Shown here piece by piece: positions 9,548 to 22,009 of a stretch of 64,000 nt of DNA. Each line of letters opens with the position of its first letter. Position 1 is the first letter of the stretch. Position numbers and translations under genes: made by a program. Source of the DNA: Timema cristinae (Eukaryota > Arthropoda > Insecta > Phasmatodea > Timematidae); assembly GCA_039000515.1 (NCBI GenBank), contig JBCFYV010000024.1, forward strand, positions 40,112,533 to 40,176,532. The letters are read 5' to 3'. Below the pieces are notes generated by a model. That model saw only the letters and a list, made by a program, of their open reading frames with translations, did no database searches and was not told the DNA's origin.

Positions 9548-10857
9548 AAACGGATAACTGGTAGTACTCGTGTGAAAGCCAAGCTTAGATGTGGATATCC
9601 GCAATAATACGAGTATTTACAAGGCGGATACGAATTGAATACATGCGTAGATTGCGGTTAAAACTAAGTCTGGCGCTGAAAACATTAATGATTGACACAC
9701 TGGAGAAGGGGGGGAAAAGAGGGGGGGGGGGGGCGGATAAGTATAATTTAAACTCAAATTGAGTTAGTGCTGCCATCTGTTAGACACTCATGAAACCTTA
9801 GATTATGGTTAAAAGAGGTCTCTGTCATGTTTAAATACATTTTCTAAAAAAAATATCTTTTTTCCTGAGGTTCTTTTGGGGTTCGGAAAATGTTATGTAT
9901 TGTGACTTTCTTCCTATTTAACTTGTACTCTTCCCCCTTTATGTTTGAAATTTTAATTCTTTTTATGGTTTTATACGTTAAAAAAATTGTAAATAAATAT
10001 ATGGCGGCAACAAACCGCATTAATTTACCTAGAGCTGTGTACGCGAATCTTTTTATGGCCGAAATAATGAGAAAATAAATAAATTACAACAAGTTTCTGT
10101 CCATCGGTTGCAAAACAATAACAAATATTTCCCTTGCACGTTCGAATAATCGAATACAATTATTATACTATTAGCTTTGTTGAATAAATTTACATTTAAA
10201 TTATTCTGTTATAAATTAACTGGTTGAGAGTATGTATTACTAGAATTAAATTATTCGAGGATGTGGATTTATGGATTAAGCTTACTGACAGACACAGATG
10301 TCAATTGACACCTGGCAGATGTTAGGCGATGTTCGTCATCCGCGCGGATCTCTACTCATGAGTGGCCATCCCTAAAATTTTTGTGTTCCTCTAAAGTCTT
10401 AACTGAAGAAATACGTGTCTGCGATGTTCTCATATAGTTACATGCATATTATTTGCAAGTTATGCGAGGTATCCCATGTTGATGCAATCTCGATAGTCAA
10501 TATTGAGCTTAGTTACACCCACAGGTTGTCCCCTGAGCGCTGTGGCGTTGTGATTGCTGGCCTTCGGGATTAACTCCCACCTCCCCCCCCCCAATTTAAC
10601 CCACCTTACCACCACTTTAACCCACCCACCAACAAGAGGTGCTAATACCTAGGCTCGTAAATAAGTATTTAAAATTAATAGAGTAACACTACAATAAATT
10701 TAGTAAGAGGGTTTAGGTAAATACCAAGTAGTAACACATACATTCCTTGACGGCGTAGGCAAGAAACTATGCTTGTAGCTCAAACAACAACTCCATCACT
10801 AACTTTCTCCACATTTCCCTATCCTTGCATACTTCCTTCGCTTTAACAACATTCATG

Positions 10858-11158
10858 GTGACCTGGTGGTCTAGGGGTAAGGTGTCGGACTTCCGTGCTG
10901 GGGTCCGGGGTTCACGCCTTGGTCCCGGCACAGATTTATCTGATTACCAAACCCTTCTTTCACCTCTGACAAGACGTGTATTAATCACAACTTGTGAATG
11001 TGTAGAATGCCAGGCCTCCACCGTGGTTCGGATTCCACGTTAAACTGTAGGTCCTCTATTTCATCTCACAATCACCCTACCATTACACATTAGCGTAAGT
11101 GCGTATAGCCCGAACGGGTAGTAAGACGCGGTGCTAATAATAATAGTATTAATAATAA
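10858..11158 (+). mobile_element. SINE family C copy 1
   Basis: The tRNA-like head is GTGACCTGGTGGTCTAGGGG, followed by a box-B-like GGGGTTCACGCC, then TTTATCTGATTACCAAACC, GGTTCGGATTCCACG and the shared tail CCCGAACGGGTAGTAAGACG ending in (TAA)n. An internal short tract (ACATCT of the consensus) is altered. Confidence 0.88.
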
Positions 11159-11159
11159 C

Positions 11160-13810
11160 ATTCATACGCCGAGACATGTAAGCTCTTTTATTCTCAAAAA
11201 TTTCTTTTTCACACATGCGTAAACAACATTTAGCCATGTATTACATGACCTTCCCATTTTATACACACACTCTACCTTCATATATTTACTTCGTCACCCT
11301 ATCCACACTCATACTCTCAACATGCCCCAACCAACGTAAGACATTAGAATTATCAAAAAACACTAAATGAATTAAAAGTGACTAAGAAATTTAAAAAGAT
11401 ATATTTATCAGGTGACTAAATTATTATTTTACGATGGTCTTGGCCTATGTTTATTTTTAATGATAAATATTTGGAATCGTTAGTTTTGTAATGATTTCTT
11501 TGTTGATTTACTTTGTGTTGAGCTGATATTTATTAGATAAGATAAGATAACTGTCACGTTACATTGAGAGATTGAACTCTAGACACACATTATTATATAT
11601 TTTCTATTACTAGTTAAAGTAAATAAAATATTTCCTATTGACAATCTAGAGAACAAACCAAAAAAAGTAATAAAATCTGCATGATAACTTTTACACTTGT
11701 TGAATTTAGATGTCAAATAAATGAAAAACCATCAAACACCAACTCAATTTTATCGGGTGTTATTCACTGTTAATGGTAAAATTCTCATTTAAATTGTTCT
11801 CTTGATGTTGGATCTCTTACTATAAAACTTAGCGTGCTGGTAATTGCTTTTGTTAGGGAAAACTGGAAACGAACTGTATATTCTATGAATTCTCTTTTTC
11901 ACAACTCAATTTCAATGGTCGAGGGAAATAATTATTTCTTAGTAGAGCTGTTGACGTGTCTATGTCAACAGCCAGCGCGCGGGTGTGGCTCCTTAGCATA
12001 AAGGAAACTACTGTGTGATGTATAAATATAGCTTGAGCTAGCGTGTGCTATACTATTCGTATAACCGAGACTTCAAAATTGTCGAGCATAACATCTTATA
12101 AGTTTCTTATATTATTTCCGTTAAATGAAATGGGCAAACAGTACTAGTATCAGATTTAAATTATGCACATGAAAGAAGAATGATATAAAATAAAATTAGA
12201 GGGAGAAGGATATAAGACTTAAATAAAGTGGCTTTACCAATAATCATTTCGATCTCCTTTATTATAGTGTTGGCCAACAGTCGCGGGTCTTAGAACAAAC
12301 AGGCCAGCGCAAGATACCTGACTAGTGAGCGTAATTACGTAATGAAATAAACAATCATAGCTTAATAACTATACACAGATAAATAAAATAGCTTACCAAC
12401 AAATAGGACAAAATAATAATAAAATAAATAATAGATTAAATGAATAAAGAGTCGTAGTAAAAGCACAAGGATTCAAAAGCATTGATAAATTTAAAAAACA
12501 TGTACTGGGTAAATTAATGATAGCTTAGGACATTTTGAGGGGGATTTAACTCACAGAACAACCTTTCCCATTAAAATTCATCAGTGGGAGGATATTTTCT
12601 TTCGGGTATTTATAAAATCCTTAAAATAAAATTGGTTGCTACCGCCCAATCTATCGAACTAGGTTTCTTTTATCGAAAGGTTATATAAGGGAGTGTGAAA
12701 CACGAAAAAAAACACCACCCTTCTAAAATATGAAAGAAGACAAAAAGGAACAAAAGGAAATTGATAGAAAACCAGTTACTTTATGAGTGAGTAATGTCAG
12801 CTGATTTATCTTCTAGATCTATAAAAAAAAAAGTTAAACTTTGCATTAAGTTATTGATCTGTTTAGATAGCTATGTACTCTCTTTAGCAAATTATTATGG
12901 ATTCTCCTAAATATTAATATTTAAACTAAGAAAATCTATTATAAACTCCTTCCCGCGAATAAATAATTCAGTTTGCACTGAATAAACTCATTAACAATCT
13001 TTTACTGTTTATTTAAAAACTAAATTATGATTTAGTTTCACAGATGTTATACATTTAAACACTCTGATAACCGTACTATCACGTGCTAAAACTACTCACT
13101 ACTCACAAATAAATTTAAATGGAAGATTTTAAGTACCGGTAAGTCACAATACTGTAGTAAGGATTTGAAACTACCCCCAGATCATCATCTGGTTGAAATT
13201 GGGCTCGAATTGCCGTGGAGGTCCGTTAAATTATTCGTTTTGCCAACTCTCTCAGTGTGTATACATAGTTATTCTATATTTTACTAAAGATGAGCTCAGA
13301 GTTATAATATTAGAAGTTGAAATGGATAACGTTCGATTAAAGTTTTGATGTTTTGTTTTAGACCACTATTAAGAAATAAATATGATTTATAGAATTATGA
13401 AAAAAGCTATTATGGCTCCTATAAATTACAACTTTTAACGGACAGTGGGTTATTATTTTAGTAATTTTTCATTTAGGCTTTCTTTTGTGAGAAAAATTAA
13501 ATCAAATATATTTATTCTCTAACGTTATTACAAATAATGCTTGTAATTGACTAATACGTTTAAACGAATATAAAAAACTATATTTGAAATATAGGTATAT
13601 TTAATTTCTATCACAATTTATGAATCTATAGGTAGATTTTTTCGGGCCATTTTAATATAATGAAAATATTTAACTCGATTGTTGACGATTTTATTTCAAA
13701 ACTTTGATTTATTGACTTTCATTGCCTATACTTTTGAATTATTTTTTTAAGGCTATCCTGACATTTACAATAATGAGATAGTAATGAATTAAGAATAAAT
13801 ATTTATAGTA
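11160..13810. other. AT-rich intronic stretch with no recognisable gene
   Basis: This 2.65-kb part of chitinase intron 1 is very AT-rich. I saw no exon, tRNA or clear transposon end. Only short local features are present, such as a GTTGACGTGTCTATGTCAAC hairpin at about 11950 and homopolymer A runs. A SINE family B scrap follows at 13818-13925 (minus). Confidence 0.6.
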
Positions 13811-14159
13811 AATGTATCCGCATTTGCGTGGGAGTGGTGGGGTGGGAACAACCTTAGTACACCCGACAAAGATTCAAACACCTATCTCCTCGTCACCAGC
13901 AAAAACCAGACGACTCTGACGCCTTATACTGTGTGTCCACAAAAACGAGAATTTTTACTATAATATTAATGTTAAATAAATCTGGTCAAAGCTGATACAT
14001 AAAATAATATTAAAGCACAAAAAATACAGAAGATGAAATAGATTGTTCAAGCATCAACATTAATTTTTGGAATATATTTTTCTAATATGTTACTTTAATT
14101 TATATATTCTTTGCTCTGGTATGGTATAAAGTAAAAAAGTCAATAGCTTAGTTTGCTTA

Positions 14160-14655
14160 TCTATACTTATAAAATAACATGTCCTGATTGATTGACTGAC
14201 TGACTGACTGACTGATTCATCATCGCCGAGCGCAAACTATCAAGGCTACAAGCATGAAATTCGGACTGTATATTCATTTTGTTATGTAGGCACCACTAAG
14301 AAAGGATTTTAGAAAATTCCACCCCGAAGGAGTCAAAATAGGGGATGATAATATGTATGATAATATGTATGAAAGTCCGTCATTTTGAAAGTTACATAAA
14401 CAAAATTTTGTATTTAAGTTATTGACGTAAAACAAATAAATACGTGTTTCAGGAATTTTGGAAATTTTATTTAATAAGGGATGAAAAAGGGGGTGAAAGT
14501 TTGTATCGGACTTGCATTATTTTTGATCTGAGGTCAAGTTATGGTCATCAACGTAACGTAATATTTTAAATTAATCTGTAAATACATATGTATATTTTCG
14601 TATTTGTATATAATCAACTTCCACGCGAGCAAAGCCGCGGGCAACAGCTTTCTAG
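14160..14655 (+). mobile_element. Non-autonomous Helitron, copy 1 (496 bp)
   Basis: Starts TCTATACTTATAAAATAACA between a host A and T. It contains a (GACT)n run (TGACTGACTGACTGAC). It ends with a short hairpin (CGCG...CGCGG) and GGGCAACAGCTTTCTAG, with host T next. TC start, 3' hairpin, CTAG end and A/T target are the Helitron signature. About 97% of it matches the copy at 32503-32995. It has no open reading frame and lies in chitinase intron 1. Confidence 0.9.
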
Positions 14656-14924
14656 TCAAACATATGAATATAAGCCAAATGTTTAAGCTATACTAAGATT
14701 TGGTATAAAGGGGCCTTTAGAAAATAAAGCTTTTTTTTCAGTTAACATTGATAATAATAATAATAATAATAATTATAATTATAAAGAAAATATATTATTA
14801 CATTATAGGTAGGCCTATTGATAGTATATTTTAAAATTTATAGTTTCATATCACGTGAATCTACTTATACGTCTATACAAACTGTTTAGTAACTAATAAG
14901 GTGTCACTTTCGTGTTTACTGACA

Positions 14925-15090
14925 TGATGATGACTTAGGGAAGATCCGGGCTCGAATCTCGGCTGGGTCTACTAAGCGTAGTTTCTTACTAAATGGTTTC
15001 TCATTCTACTGCCAATAAAATTCGGGTCGATTACCTCGAAAATGGTTATTTCTTAATACCAATCCGATTAGAATAAATGCATGTATAATA
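14925..15090 (+). mobile_element. SINE family A/B fragment lacking its tail
   Basis: Carries box B GGCTCGAATCTCGG and the body ATGGTTTCTCATTCTAC. It stops where the next SINE, in opposite orientation, begins. Confidence 0.6.
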
Positions 15091-15091
15091 A

Positions 15092-15341
15092 TATTTAGCA
15101 CCGCGTCTTACTAACCGTTCGGGTTATACGCTTTAAGTACTAATTACGTTAATGGATTTAGGAATTGGGAAGGTTGAATTAGAGGAAGTGAAGCCGCATT
15201 TGCGTGGAGGGAGAGTGGAAAACCATTTAGGAAAAACCACCCCCCGTTCACCCGTCCGAGATTCGAACCTCGATCTCCCCATCCTCAGCAGTCGAGCTCA
15301 ACACGACAAGAACGTCAGCCAACTACGCCACCGAGGCGGGT
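15092..15341 (-). mobile_element. SINE family A copy 2
   Basis: Full-length. On the minus strand it has head CCGCCTCGGTGGCGTAGTTG, box B GGTTCGAATCT, body GGTTTTCCACTCTCC, and tail ending GACGCGGTGCTAAATA. It lies about 100 bp from the signal-peptide exon, inside intron 1. Confidence 0.9.
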
Positions 15342-15446
15342 AAATGCATGCAAATTGAACGTGTAGTAAGAAGTGTTTATAAATAATAACTTTTGTAACT
15401 ATTGAAAAAGGTTTGTTCCTATCTAGATTGGTCTGTAAGTACTTAC

Positions 15447-15519
15447 TATAGTTTTGAGCGGTGGCTGAGAAGCTACCCAATATGGTGGCCAAAACGGCAA
15501 TTTTGATCAGTACTGCCAT
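15447..15519 (-). CDS. GH18 chitinase, coding exon 1 (start codon and signal peptide)
   Basis: The start ATG at 15519 sits in GCCATGG, a good initiation context. Translation gives MAVLIKIAVLATILGSFSATA then QNY, with the last base A completing Ser across the intron. The donor is TATA|GTAAGT. The sequence has a short basic N-region, a hydrophobic core and a typical ATA-Q cleavage site, so the enzyme is secreted. The phase fits exon 2 exactly (QNYS|RVMFCYYG). Family knowledge: GH18 chitinases hydrolyse beta-1,4-linked N-acetylglucosamine in cuticle or peritrophic chitin. The visible gene spans over 15.5 kb, with introns of about 7.5, 4.2, 1.6 and 1.8 kb. An IDGF or chitolectin is less likely because the catalytic Glu is kept. 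Confidence 0.88.
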
Positions 15520-15575
15520 GGCAACTCACTTACTGGCGGCTCGATAATATTGGAATACGTTTACTCCCGTCGGGA

Positions 15576-15583
15576 TTTTTATA
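15576..15583 (-). promoter_or_regulatory. Candidate TATA box of the chitinase gene
   Basis: Minus-strand TATAAAAA (within CTTATAAAAATCCCG) lies 57-64 bases upstream of the ATG, leaving room for a short unspliced 5' UTR. No strong initiator was seen. A CCAGT at 15536-15532 is initiator-like but rather far from the TATA box. Confidence 0.4.
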
Positions 15584-16011
15584 AGTCGATAGGCAAGATA
15601 TATCTCAAGTGGAACAATGTTTCACCACACCTTAGGTTATCATTTGAAATTCTAGTAATAAGTGCTTTTATCGTGAAAATCTTAGTACTTATAATATCTT
15701 ATCACCCATGTTGGTGGACACGCGGGATAAGGCGTATTACCTCATCCCTGTCTCGTTAACCGGTGACGTGGGAGGTCGTATTTCGTGTTCCACGCTCTTA
15801 CTTTCAGGCAAATGCTGGTACATTTCACATAAATGTTATCCCATTTATACAAATAAGCGTGTAGCCTCGACGGGTAGTAAATTATGTCACAGATAAAAAA
15901 AGAACAGACAAAAAAAATCCCATGCTTTATTAGTAGGATATTTCGTTAAAGAAGTGACCATTCCATATTATATGAACTAGAAATAGTGGGTTTCTTATGC
16001 TATCTTCAGGG

Positions 16012-17005
16012 GAGTACTGATCGGGGGAACACCATTACATCGCGTTACAAATACAGCGCGTGTCTATTACATCGCGTTTTACAAGGAAAGTGTGCCTGAC
16101 TCTCACCTCTGATTCTCACTTTGAAGGTAGGTCTGGTTGAAAGGATAGTGTGCCTGTCTCTCACCTCTGATTCTCACTTTGAAGGTAGGTCTGGTTGAAA
16201 GGATAGTGTGGCTGTCTCTCACCTCTGACTCTCACTTTGAAGGTAGGTCTGGTTGAAAGGATTGGGTGCCTGACTCTCACCTCTGATTCTTTCTTTAAAG
16301 GTAGGTCTGGTTGAAAGGATAGTGTGCCTGTCTCTCACCTCTGATTCTCACTTTGAAGGTAGGTCTGGTTGAAAGGATAGTGTGCCTGTCTCTCACCTCT
16401 GACTCTCACTTTGAAGGTAGGTCTGGTTGAAAGGATTGTGTGCCTGACTCTCACCTCCGATTCTTACTTTAAAGGTAGGTCTGGTTGAAAGGATAGTGTG
16501 CCTGTCTCTCACCTGACTCTCACTTTGAAGGCGGGGCTGGTTAAAATAATAGTGTGACTCATACAAAACTAAAATAAATCTCACCATAACCTAGATGCCT
16601 ATGCAACTGGATCTACAACACTCCTAAAATAAATACACAATCATTTGGTTTTTACATCTCTGGAAGAAATTGTTTGGATAAAAAAGTATAATTTTAATTT
16701 GTAGATCATATTATTATTTTATTATTTCATCTTTGCTTTTCGTTGCGCCACATTAATTTGAATTTACAAATTTAAGTCTCAAAAGGTTTTTTTAAAGAGA
16801 TTAGATTTATGGCAAGCTATAAACTCTCCCCCTCCCAAGGGGAGTCAGTTGACCCTTCATTCCTATTGGTTGTACGTCAGAGTTGGGTTAGCTGTGTGTA
16901 GAGAGGTGGGAGGAAACGCGACGTGATGGACCTGCGATGTATTTGCACAAAAAACGCGATGTAATGGACATGCGATGTAATTGTATACACTCGTACTGAT
17001 CTATC
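16012..17005. mobile_element. ~1-kb element with inverted ATTACATCGCG ends around a minisatellite
   Basis: The left end has GAGTACTGATCGG, then ACACCATTACATCGCGT and CTATTACATCGCGTTTT. The right end carries the same words inverted (AAAACGCGATGTAATGG, GCGATGTAATTG, ACTCGTACTGATC). The repeated ACATCGCGT motif forms multi-copy subterminal repeats. No transposase is present. It is probably a non-autonomous DNA transposon of unknown superfamily. Confidence 0.65.
16085..16550. repeat. 58-bp minisatellite, about eight copies
   Basis: The unit contains AGGTCTGGTTGAAAGGATAG, TGTGCCTGTCTCTCACCTC and ACTTTGAAGGT. The phrase GAAGGTAGGTCTGG recurs every 58 bp (for example 16123, 16181). It sits inside the inverted-end element. 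The repeats lack unique spacers, so this is not a CRISPR array. Confidence 0.9.
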
Positions 17006-17264
17006 TTACTAAACTTTATCCTTGTCATCTGATTGTATATTATAATTTGATAACATTACTAATCTTGCTATCAAATATAATATTTATAAAAGATATAGCA
17101 ATTATTTTGCATAAGACATGTCAAAGTTTTACGTAAATATAACACATGATCTCGGATTGAACAAATGATAATTATAATAGCATATTTAGGCTATATCTAT
17201 CTGTAGCTAAGTTTGAGGGAAGGTCTTCCAGTACTAATGTACCGTTACCTAGGGGAGGCCCGAA

Positions 17265-17500
17265 TTTACTAACTGCACGTCCTTTTTCGTGGAAGGTCTT
17301 CCCATGTCCCGATGAGGAGAGGGGATGATTATAGTGAGTATGAGACTGTGGAACCAGTGGAAACTCTTAAACTTAAGCCTAACTAACCAAATCCTGATGG
17401 CCACATGGGAGTTATTCCCCTTTCGAGTAAAATTCCCCGTTACCAGTAGGGAATAGAACCGAGGATCTTTAGGTCAGCAACCAGTTTACTTTAGGTTCAT
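17265..17500 (-). mobile_element. SINE related to the palindrome SINE (TAGTGGTCAGC type)
   Basis: The reverse strand has a degraded head (CTGGTTGCTGACCTAAAGAT), a box-B-like GGTTCTATTCCC, then CATCAGGATTTGGTTAG and CTTAAGTTTAAGAG, which match the body of the copies at 1480-1735 and 22010-22330. Confidence 0.6.
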
Positions 17501-17624
17501 CATCATTATCATCATGAACAGCTTCAAACACCTGGCTGAGTCTGTTTGGAACATAAACCGCTTAGTTTTACTAATCAAAATCCTTATAAATTAATCTTTA
17601 AGGATTTATAATATAAAGTATGTA

Positions 17625-17859
17625 CAGTAACCCCATGTCTTCTTTGGTGCTGACTGACAGCCTACAGCTGACTTCTGACAATCAACATTTAGGTATATAC
17701 CTAAATTTCGACTGTCAGAAGTGACAGCTGCTAAACACATGTTTTTGCAGATCATATGATTCGGCGTAGGAATACATAATTTGGTCTGGTAACTTTTCGA
17801 AGCCGTAAGCTGTTAGCTGTGAGCTGTCAATCAGCACCAAAGAAGTCATGGGGCTAGTG
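17625..17859 (+). mobile_element. Family D MITE, copy 2
   Basis: 235 bp, TA-flanked, starts CAGTAACCCCATGTCTTC, ends CATGGGGCTAGTG, with the same palindromic interior as copy 1. Confidence 0.83.
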
Positions 17860-18345
17860 TAATATATATTCCTAAGTTTAATTCACCGTTTTAAAAATAA
17901 TCATGATTACAGCGATTCACGAGGTCAGTTATTGAACGGACTATTCGCTTGTTAAGACAAAAAATATAACTGTTAGAACATATTTAGCAAAAAAAAAATT
18001 TATAAAACACAAAAAAAAGGGACAGCAAGGGAGTTTAAATATAATATCAAAGCCATCTTAAATTTACTTTATGTTTTTTGAAAGACGAATTAGTCTACCT
18101 ATTATTTTCTTTAAATACTTGCTCTCACATTCTTTAATCAACATTTTACGTATTAGGGATATAAACATTCAAAACTGAGAATCTCACTCTTATTTCTTAT
18201 TCGTCCCATAAAAAAGTAAATTAAAATACAAAATTATCCAAACTTGACTGTCGGATTTCAATTCTGCGGGCACACTATACAAATAACCTTCTAAATTTAC
18301 AATAATTGAGGCATTTAAAATACAATTAAAGATTAAATACTTTTT

Positions 18346-18591
18346 TTAGCACCGCATCTTGCTACCCGTTCGGGTTATACGATATTTACTAACTAAGCTA
18401 ATGTGTTAGGGTTAGAAAGGTTTAATTTAGAGTAAAGGTATCCTAATTTTCGTGGAGGGTGAGTAGAAAACTATTTAGAAAAAACCACCCTCAGTATAAC
18501 CGATCGTGATTCGAACCCCGATATCCCAGTCATTGGCAGTCTAGTCTATCACAAGGTTGACTCCTTAGATCGTTCTACCACCGAAGTGGAC
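18346..18591 (-). mobile_element. SINE family B copy, nearly full length
   Basis: Minus strand: head TCCACTTCGGTGGTAGAACG, box B GGTTCGAATCACG, body TAGTTTTCTACTCACC, tail TATAACCCGAACGGGTAGCA. It shares the 3' tail of families A and C. Confidence 0.82.
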
Positions 18592-19311
18592 TAAGTTTAT
18601 ACTGATTAATATAAAAAAAGCAACATCATATTTTGGTTCATTACTAATTAAATTAGCGCCCGACTCTGTTGCTAATGCTTAGGAATAACTTATCGTTTTC
18701 GGGTGGCTCTAAATAAAATACTTACTATTTGTATACCGGTTCGTCCGCCTGTATAAGTAGTAATTATATAGGTGCTAGGATTGTGTTTTATCACTAGGCG
18801 TATTCTACCAGATTAAGAGAGTCTGTAAGTCGTGTATTAATATAATTAGCTTGTTTATAAATTACCCATTGATACCATGATAAACAGTTGTTTTTCACCG
18901 ATAATATATTTTAAAATAACTCCTATTAATTCGGTTCTATCACTCTAAAATCGCAGAGCTCCTTGTTAAAAGCCAGCTCAATTATCTTTGATTACAAACA
19001 GGTTTCTTTGTCGGGTAGAAACGGGTGTGTAGCGCAAGACGAGATGTAAAATTATCTTCTGGTAGTATTGATTTAATGACAGCTATTAAAGAGTTTGTTA
19101 ACAGTTAAGAATATCAACGTTAAATTATACGATAACACTACTTACTCTTTAATAACAGTTATTAAAGCGTTCACAGACAGTTAAGAACGTAGTTAAAGGT
19201 TGCCATTTTTGAGCACACCTCAGAATTCAACTGAATTTTATGGGTATTGAACATATGAACGTCTATTAGTAGGGTTTATTTAAAAAATATATAAAATAGG
19301 TATATTTTTCT

Positions 19312-19500
19312 TGTCTACGCGTCTTACTCCCCGTTCGAGATGTACGCATATGAACTCATTTTACTAATGTGTTAAAGCAGGTTAGGGTTAAATTTAGAGG
19401 AAATGTACCCGCAATACTGTCGAGGGAGTATGGAACACTGTTTAGGTAAAACCTCCCTTAGTACACCCTACTGGGATTATAACTTACCTTCGACAATGTG
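19312..19500 (-). mobile_element. SINE family B fragment next to a (TA)n tract
   Basis: The 3' tail (TCTCGAACGGGGAGTAAGAC on the minus strand) and body are recognisable. The head is lost at a (TA)n microsatellite at 19510-19530. Confidence 0.6.
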
Positions 19501-20671
19501 TAGTAATAAATATATATATATATATACACATATGCACACATTCAGTCATTATTTACGCCTATTTATGGTTCGAGATGGTCACCTGTCTTATGACTTCATT
19601 TATCCTAAAAATCTTGTTGGACAAAATATTCGAGAGAGGCTAATTGAGAGGTTAACACTGAAATGAGATGCCAAAATTAAAACCCGACTTTTTTCTTCTT
19701 CGCCATGCAGGTGTATTTTCCGTGTTTTCCATAACGAGGTTTTTCAACTTCATTTTACTTTTAGATAAGGAAGTAACTACAAGAAAATGATGTCTTTAAA
19801 ATGTAATAACATTATTTAAACGTGCCATAAACTAACATAAAAATAAATAGAGCCTATATTTTGGATAATGTTGGCTTATATAAACCATGATTTTGATGGG
19901 AAGTCCACATTCAACTTTTGATTGAACAGTGGATGAACGTAACTAAAATTTGGCATTCTATAAATATGTCTTATTTGATTTATTAACTTTAAAATTCATC
20001 TAAAAGCTATCAAAATCTTCCTTATGGATCATTGCCAAATTTATTTGTACATTATTAACCAACGGACTAAGAATGTTAAAACATTTTGTAATATTTTTAT
20101 TTCTGCCATCGTGAATCATGAGATTCCAGTAGCCTATTTAAATAACGGGCTTCCTATGAAAACTATACCAGTGGCTGAAAATTCTAAGGTGTTGGAATCG
20201 CAATGCACAAGTTTACCATTGATAAAGAGTTCGGAGCTCAAATCTGGGCCGCGTGTACAGGGTGTTGTTGCCTCACACATGTGATTAATTACTGTTTTTT
20301 TACTCATCCTCCATCTACGCTAATGCGGCTACAATACTTCTAAATCAACCTAAATATTCTTAGCTTTATATTATACTACTATAAAGCCACATGGCTGACT
20401 CACTGACATTAATGTTTACCCATTTAGAGATGAGCTAGAAAATTGAAATTTGGCAAACTTATAGCTTCTAGACTGTAACCGACGGGAAAATTCCAAAAAG
20501 TTAAAAATTTAAATTTTAACCCCCGAAAAAAATTCAAAATGGCCGAGCAACTTTAAAGTCGGTGCGGACTTTTCTTTGGAGGTCTCTTGTGGCTAAACGG
20601 TAAGACCTATCAAAAAACGGACCTGGAATTACTTTAGTTTACATTCACATGCAAAAAAAACTAACGAGAAA

Positions 20672-21080
20672 AGCGGGGTAGGAGGATCGGGGTTCGAATC
20701 CCGGTTGATTTTACCTATGGTGACTTTTACTTAATGGGTTTCCACTCTCTCTCCACAAAAATACGGATGCACTTCCTTTAAATTCAACCTTACATACCCC
20801 TAACACATCAGTACATATGCCTATAACCTGAATAGGTGCTAACTATAATGTGTTAAAAGGGATATTTAAAATAATTTTATTCTGTTGTTAACGATAGTTT
20901 ACTATATGTGCTCTTCATCATACTACCTGATGAGTAGAGGAATATTATTTTAGAGGAAGTGCACCTACATTTCATGGGTAGGTACTATAAAAATATACGT
21001 ATTTAGGAAAAAACACCGTGGTATGCACTTCCGGGATTTGAATCTGTTCTCCTTGTCTCTGGCAAATCAAATAATTTGGG
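20672..21080. mobile_element. Two facing SINE family B fragments
   Basis: The plus copy at 20672-20845 has box B GGGGTTCGAATCCCGG and body GGGTTTCCACTCTC with tail AACCTGAATAGGTGCTAA. The minus copy at 20930-21080 has GATTCAAATCCCGG in reverse and an eroded body. Confidence 0.6.
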
Positions 21081-21602
21081 ACTAGCGTCTTTATCTATGT
21101 ACTTTTACTGTTCCGATGCTGTTATAATATATGTTGAGTTTTATAAATGTCTACTTTCAACTGTTCAACCAATCTATGTACTTATCAGAACACTATTTAA
21201 ATCGACGAGGTACAATCCAATTTGAAGAGAAAATGTATTAAAAACAAAATACAAACATACATATTTGAGGGGTATTGATAATATCTAACAAAAGTGACAG
21301 TTGAAGATAATATAACCTTATTTATGAATTAGTGGAGGAAAATCTGTTAGCTTTTCTAGCTGTCATATAAGTTACTTCCTATTAAACTTACGTAACACCA
21401 AACCCAATCCTTTTAAAAACCTTTTTCATGTATACTCTCTTCAACATTGTAAACCTTGGCGTCCCCCACAGGGTAATTTTCCTAAAGGGGTTTCTCCATT
21501 TTAGCGGCACAAACAACCCTGTAACCCTTTTTATTTTACCTTAGCCATTTTTGACGGCTTTATCAACTCACGACACAGGGGTTGTCTGCAACCGTTACAT
21601 AT

Positions 21603-21884
21603 ATTATTATTATTATTAGCACCGCGTCTTACTACCCGTTCGGGTTATACGCACTTACGCTAATGTGTAATGGTAGGGTGATTGTGAGATGAAAATGAAG
21701 GACCTACAGTTTAACGTGGAATCCGAACCACGGTGGTGGCCTGGCATTCCCCACATTCACAAGATGTCTTATCAGAGGTGAAGGAAGGGTTTGGTAATCA
21801 GATAAATCTGTGCCGGGACCGAGGATTGAACCCCGGCCGCCATCACAGAAGTCTGACATCTTACCCCTAGACACCAGGTCACCC
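21603..21884 (-). mobile_element. SINE family C copy 2
   Basis: Minus strand: head GTGACCTGGTGTCTAGGGGT, box B GGTTCAATCCTC, CACGTTAAACTGTAGG, tail CCCGAACGGGTAGTAAGACG, then (AAT)n. Confidence 0.9.
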
Positions 21885-22009
21885 CTTTACATATAACAAT
21901 ACAGTAAGATGAGGTCTGTACAATTGTACAGCCTGATTTGTACAGCAATACTGTCTTTAAAACGTTGACATATATATAACCATACCCGTATCAGTGGGTA
22001 CAGTAATCG

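Noticed and set aside
16085..16550. Regular repeats that might be read as a CRISPR-like array
   Set aside because: Repeats are contiguous without unique spacers and the context is eukaryotic. It is a minisatellite.
20024..20284. Open frames on both strands (86 codons plus; minus text CEATTPCTRGPDLSSELFIN)
   Set aside because: No convincing acceptor or donor on either strand, no recognised family, and length within chance expectation.
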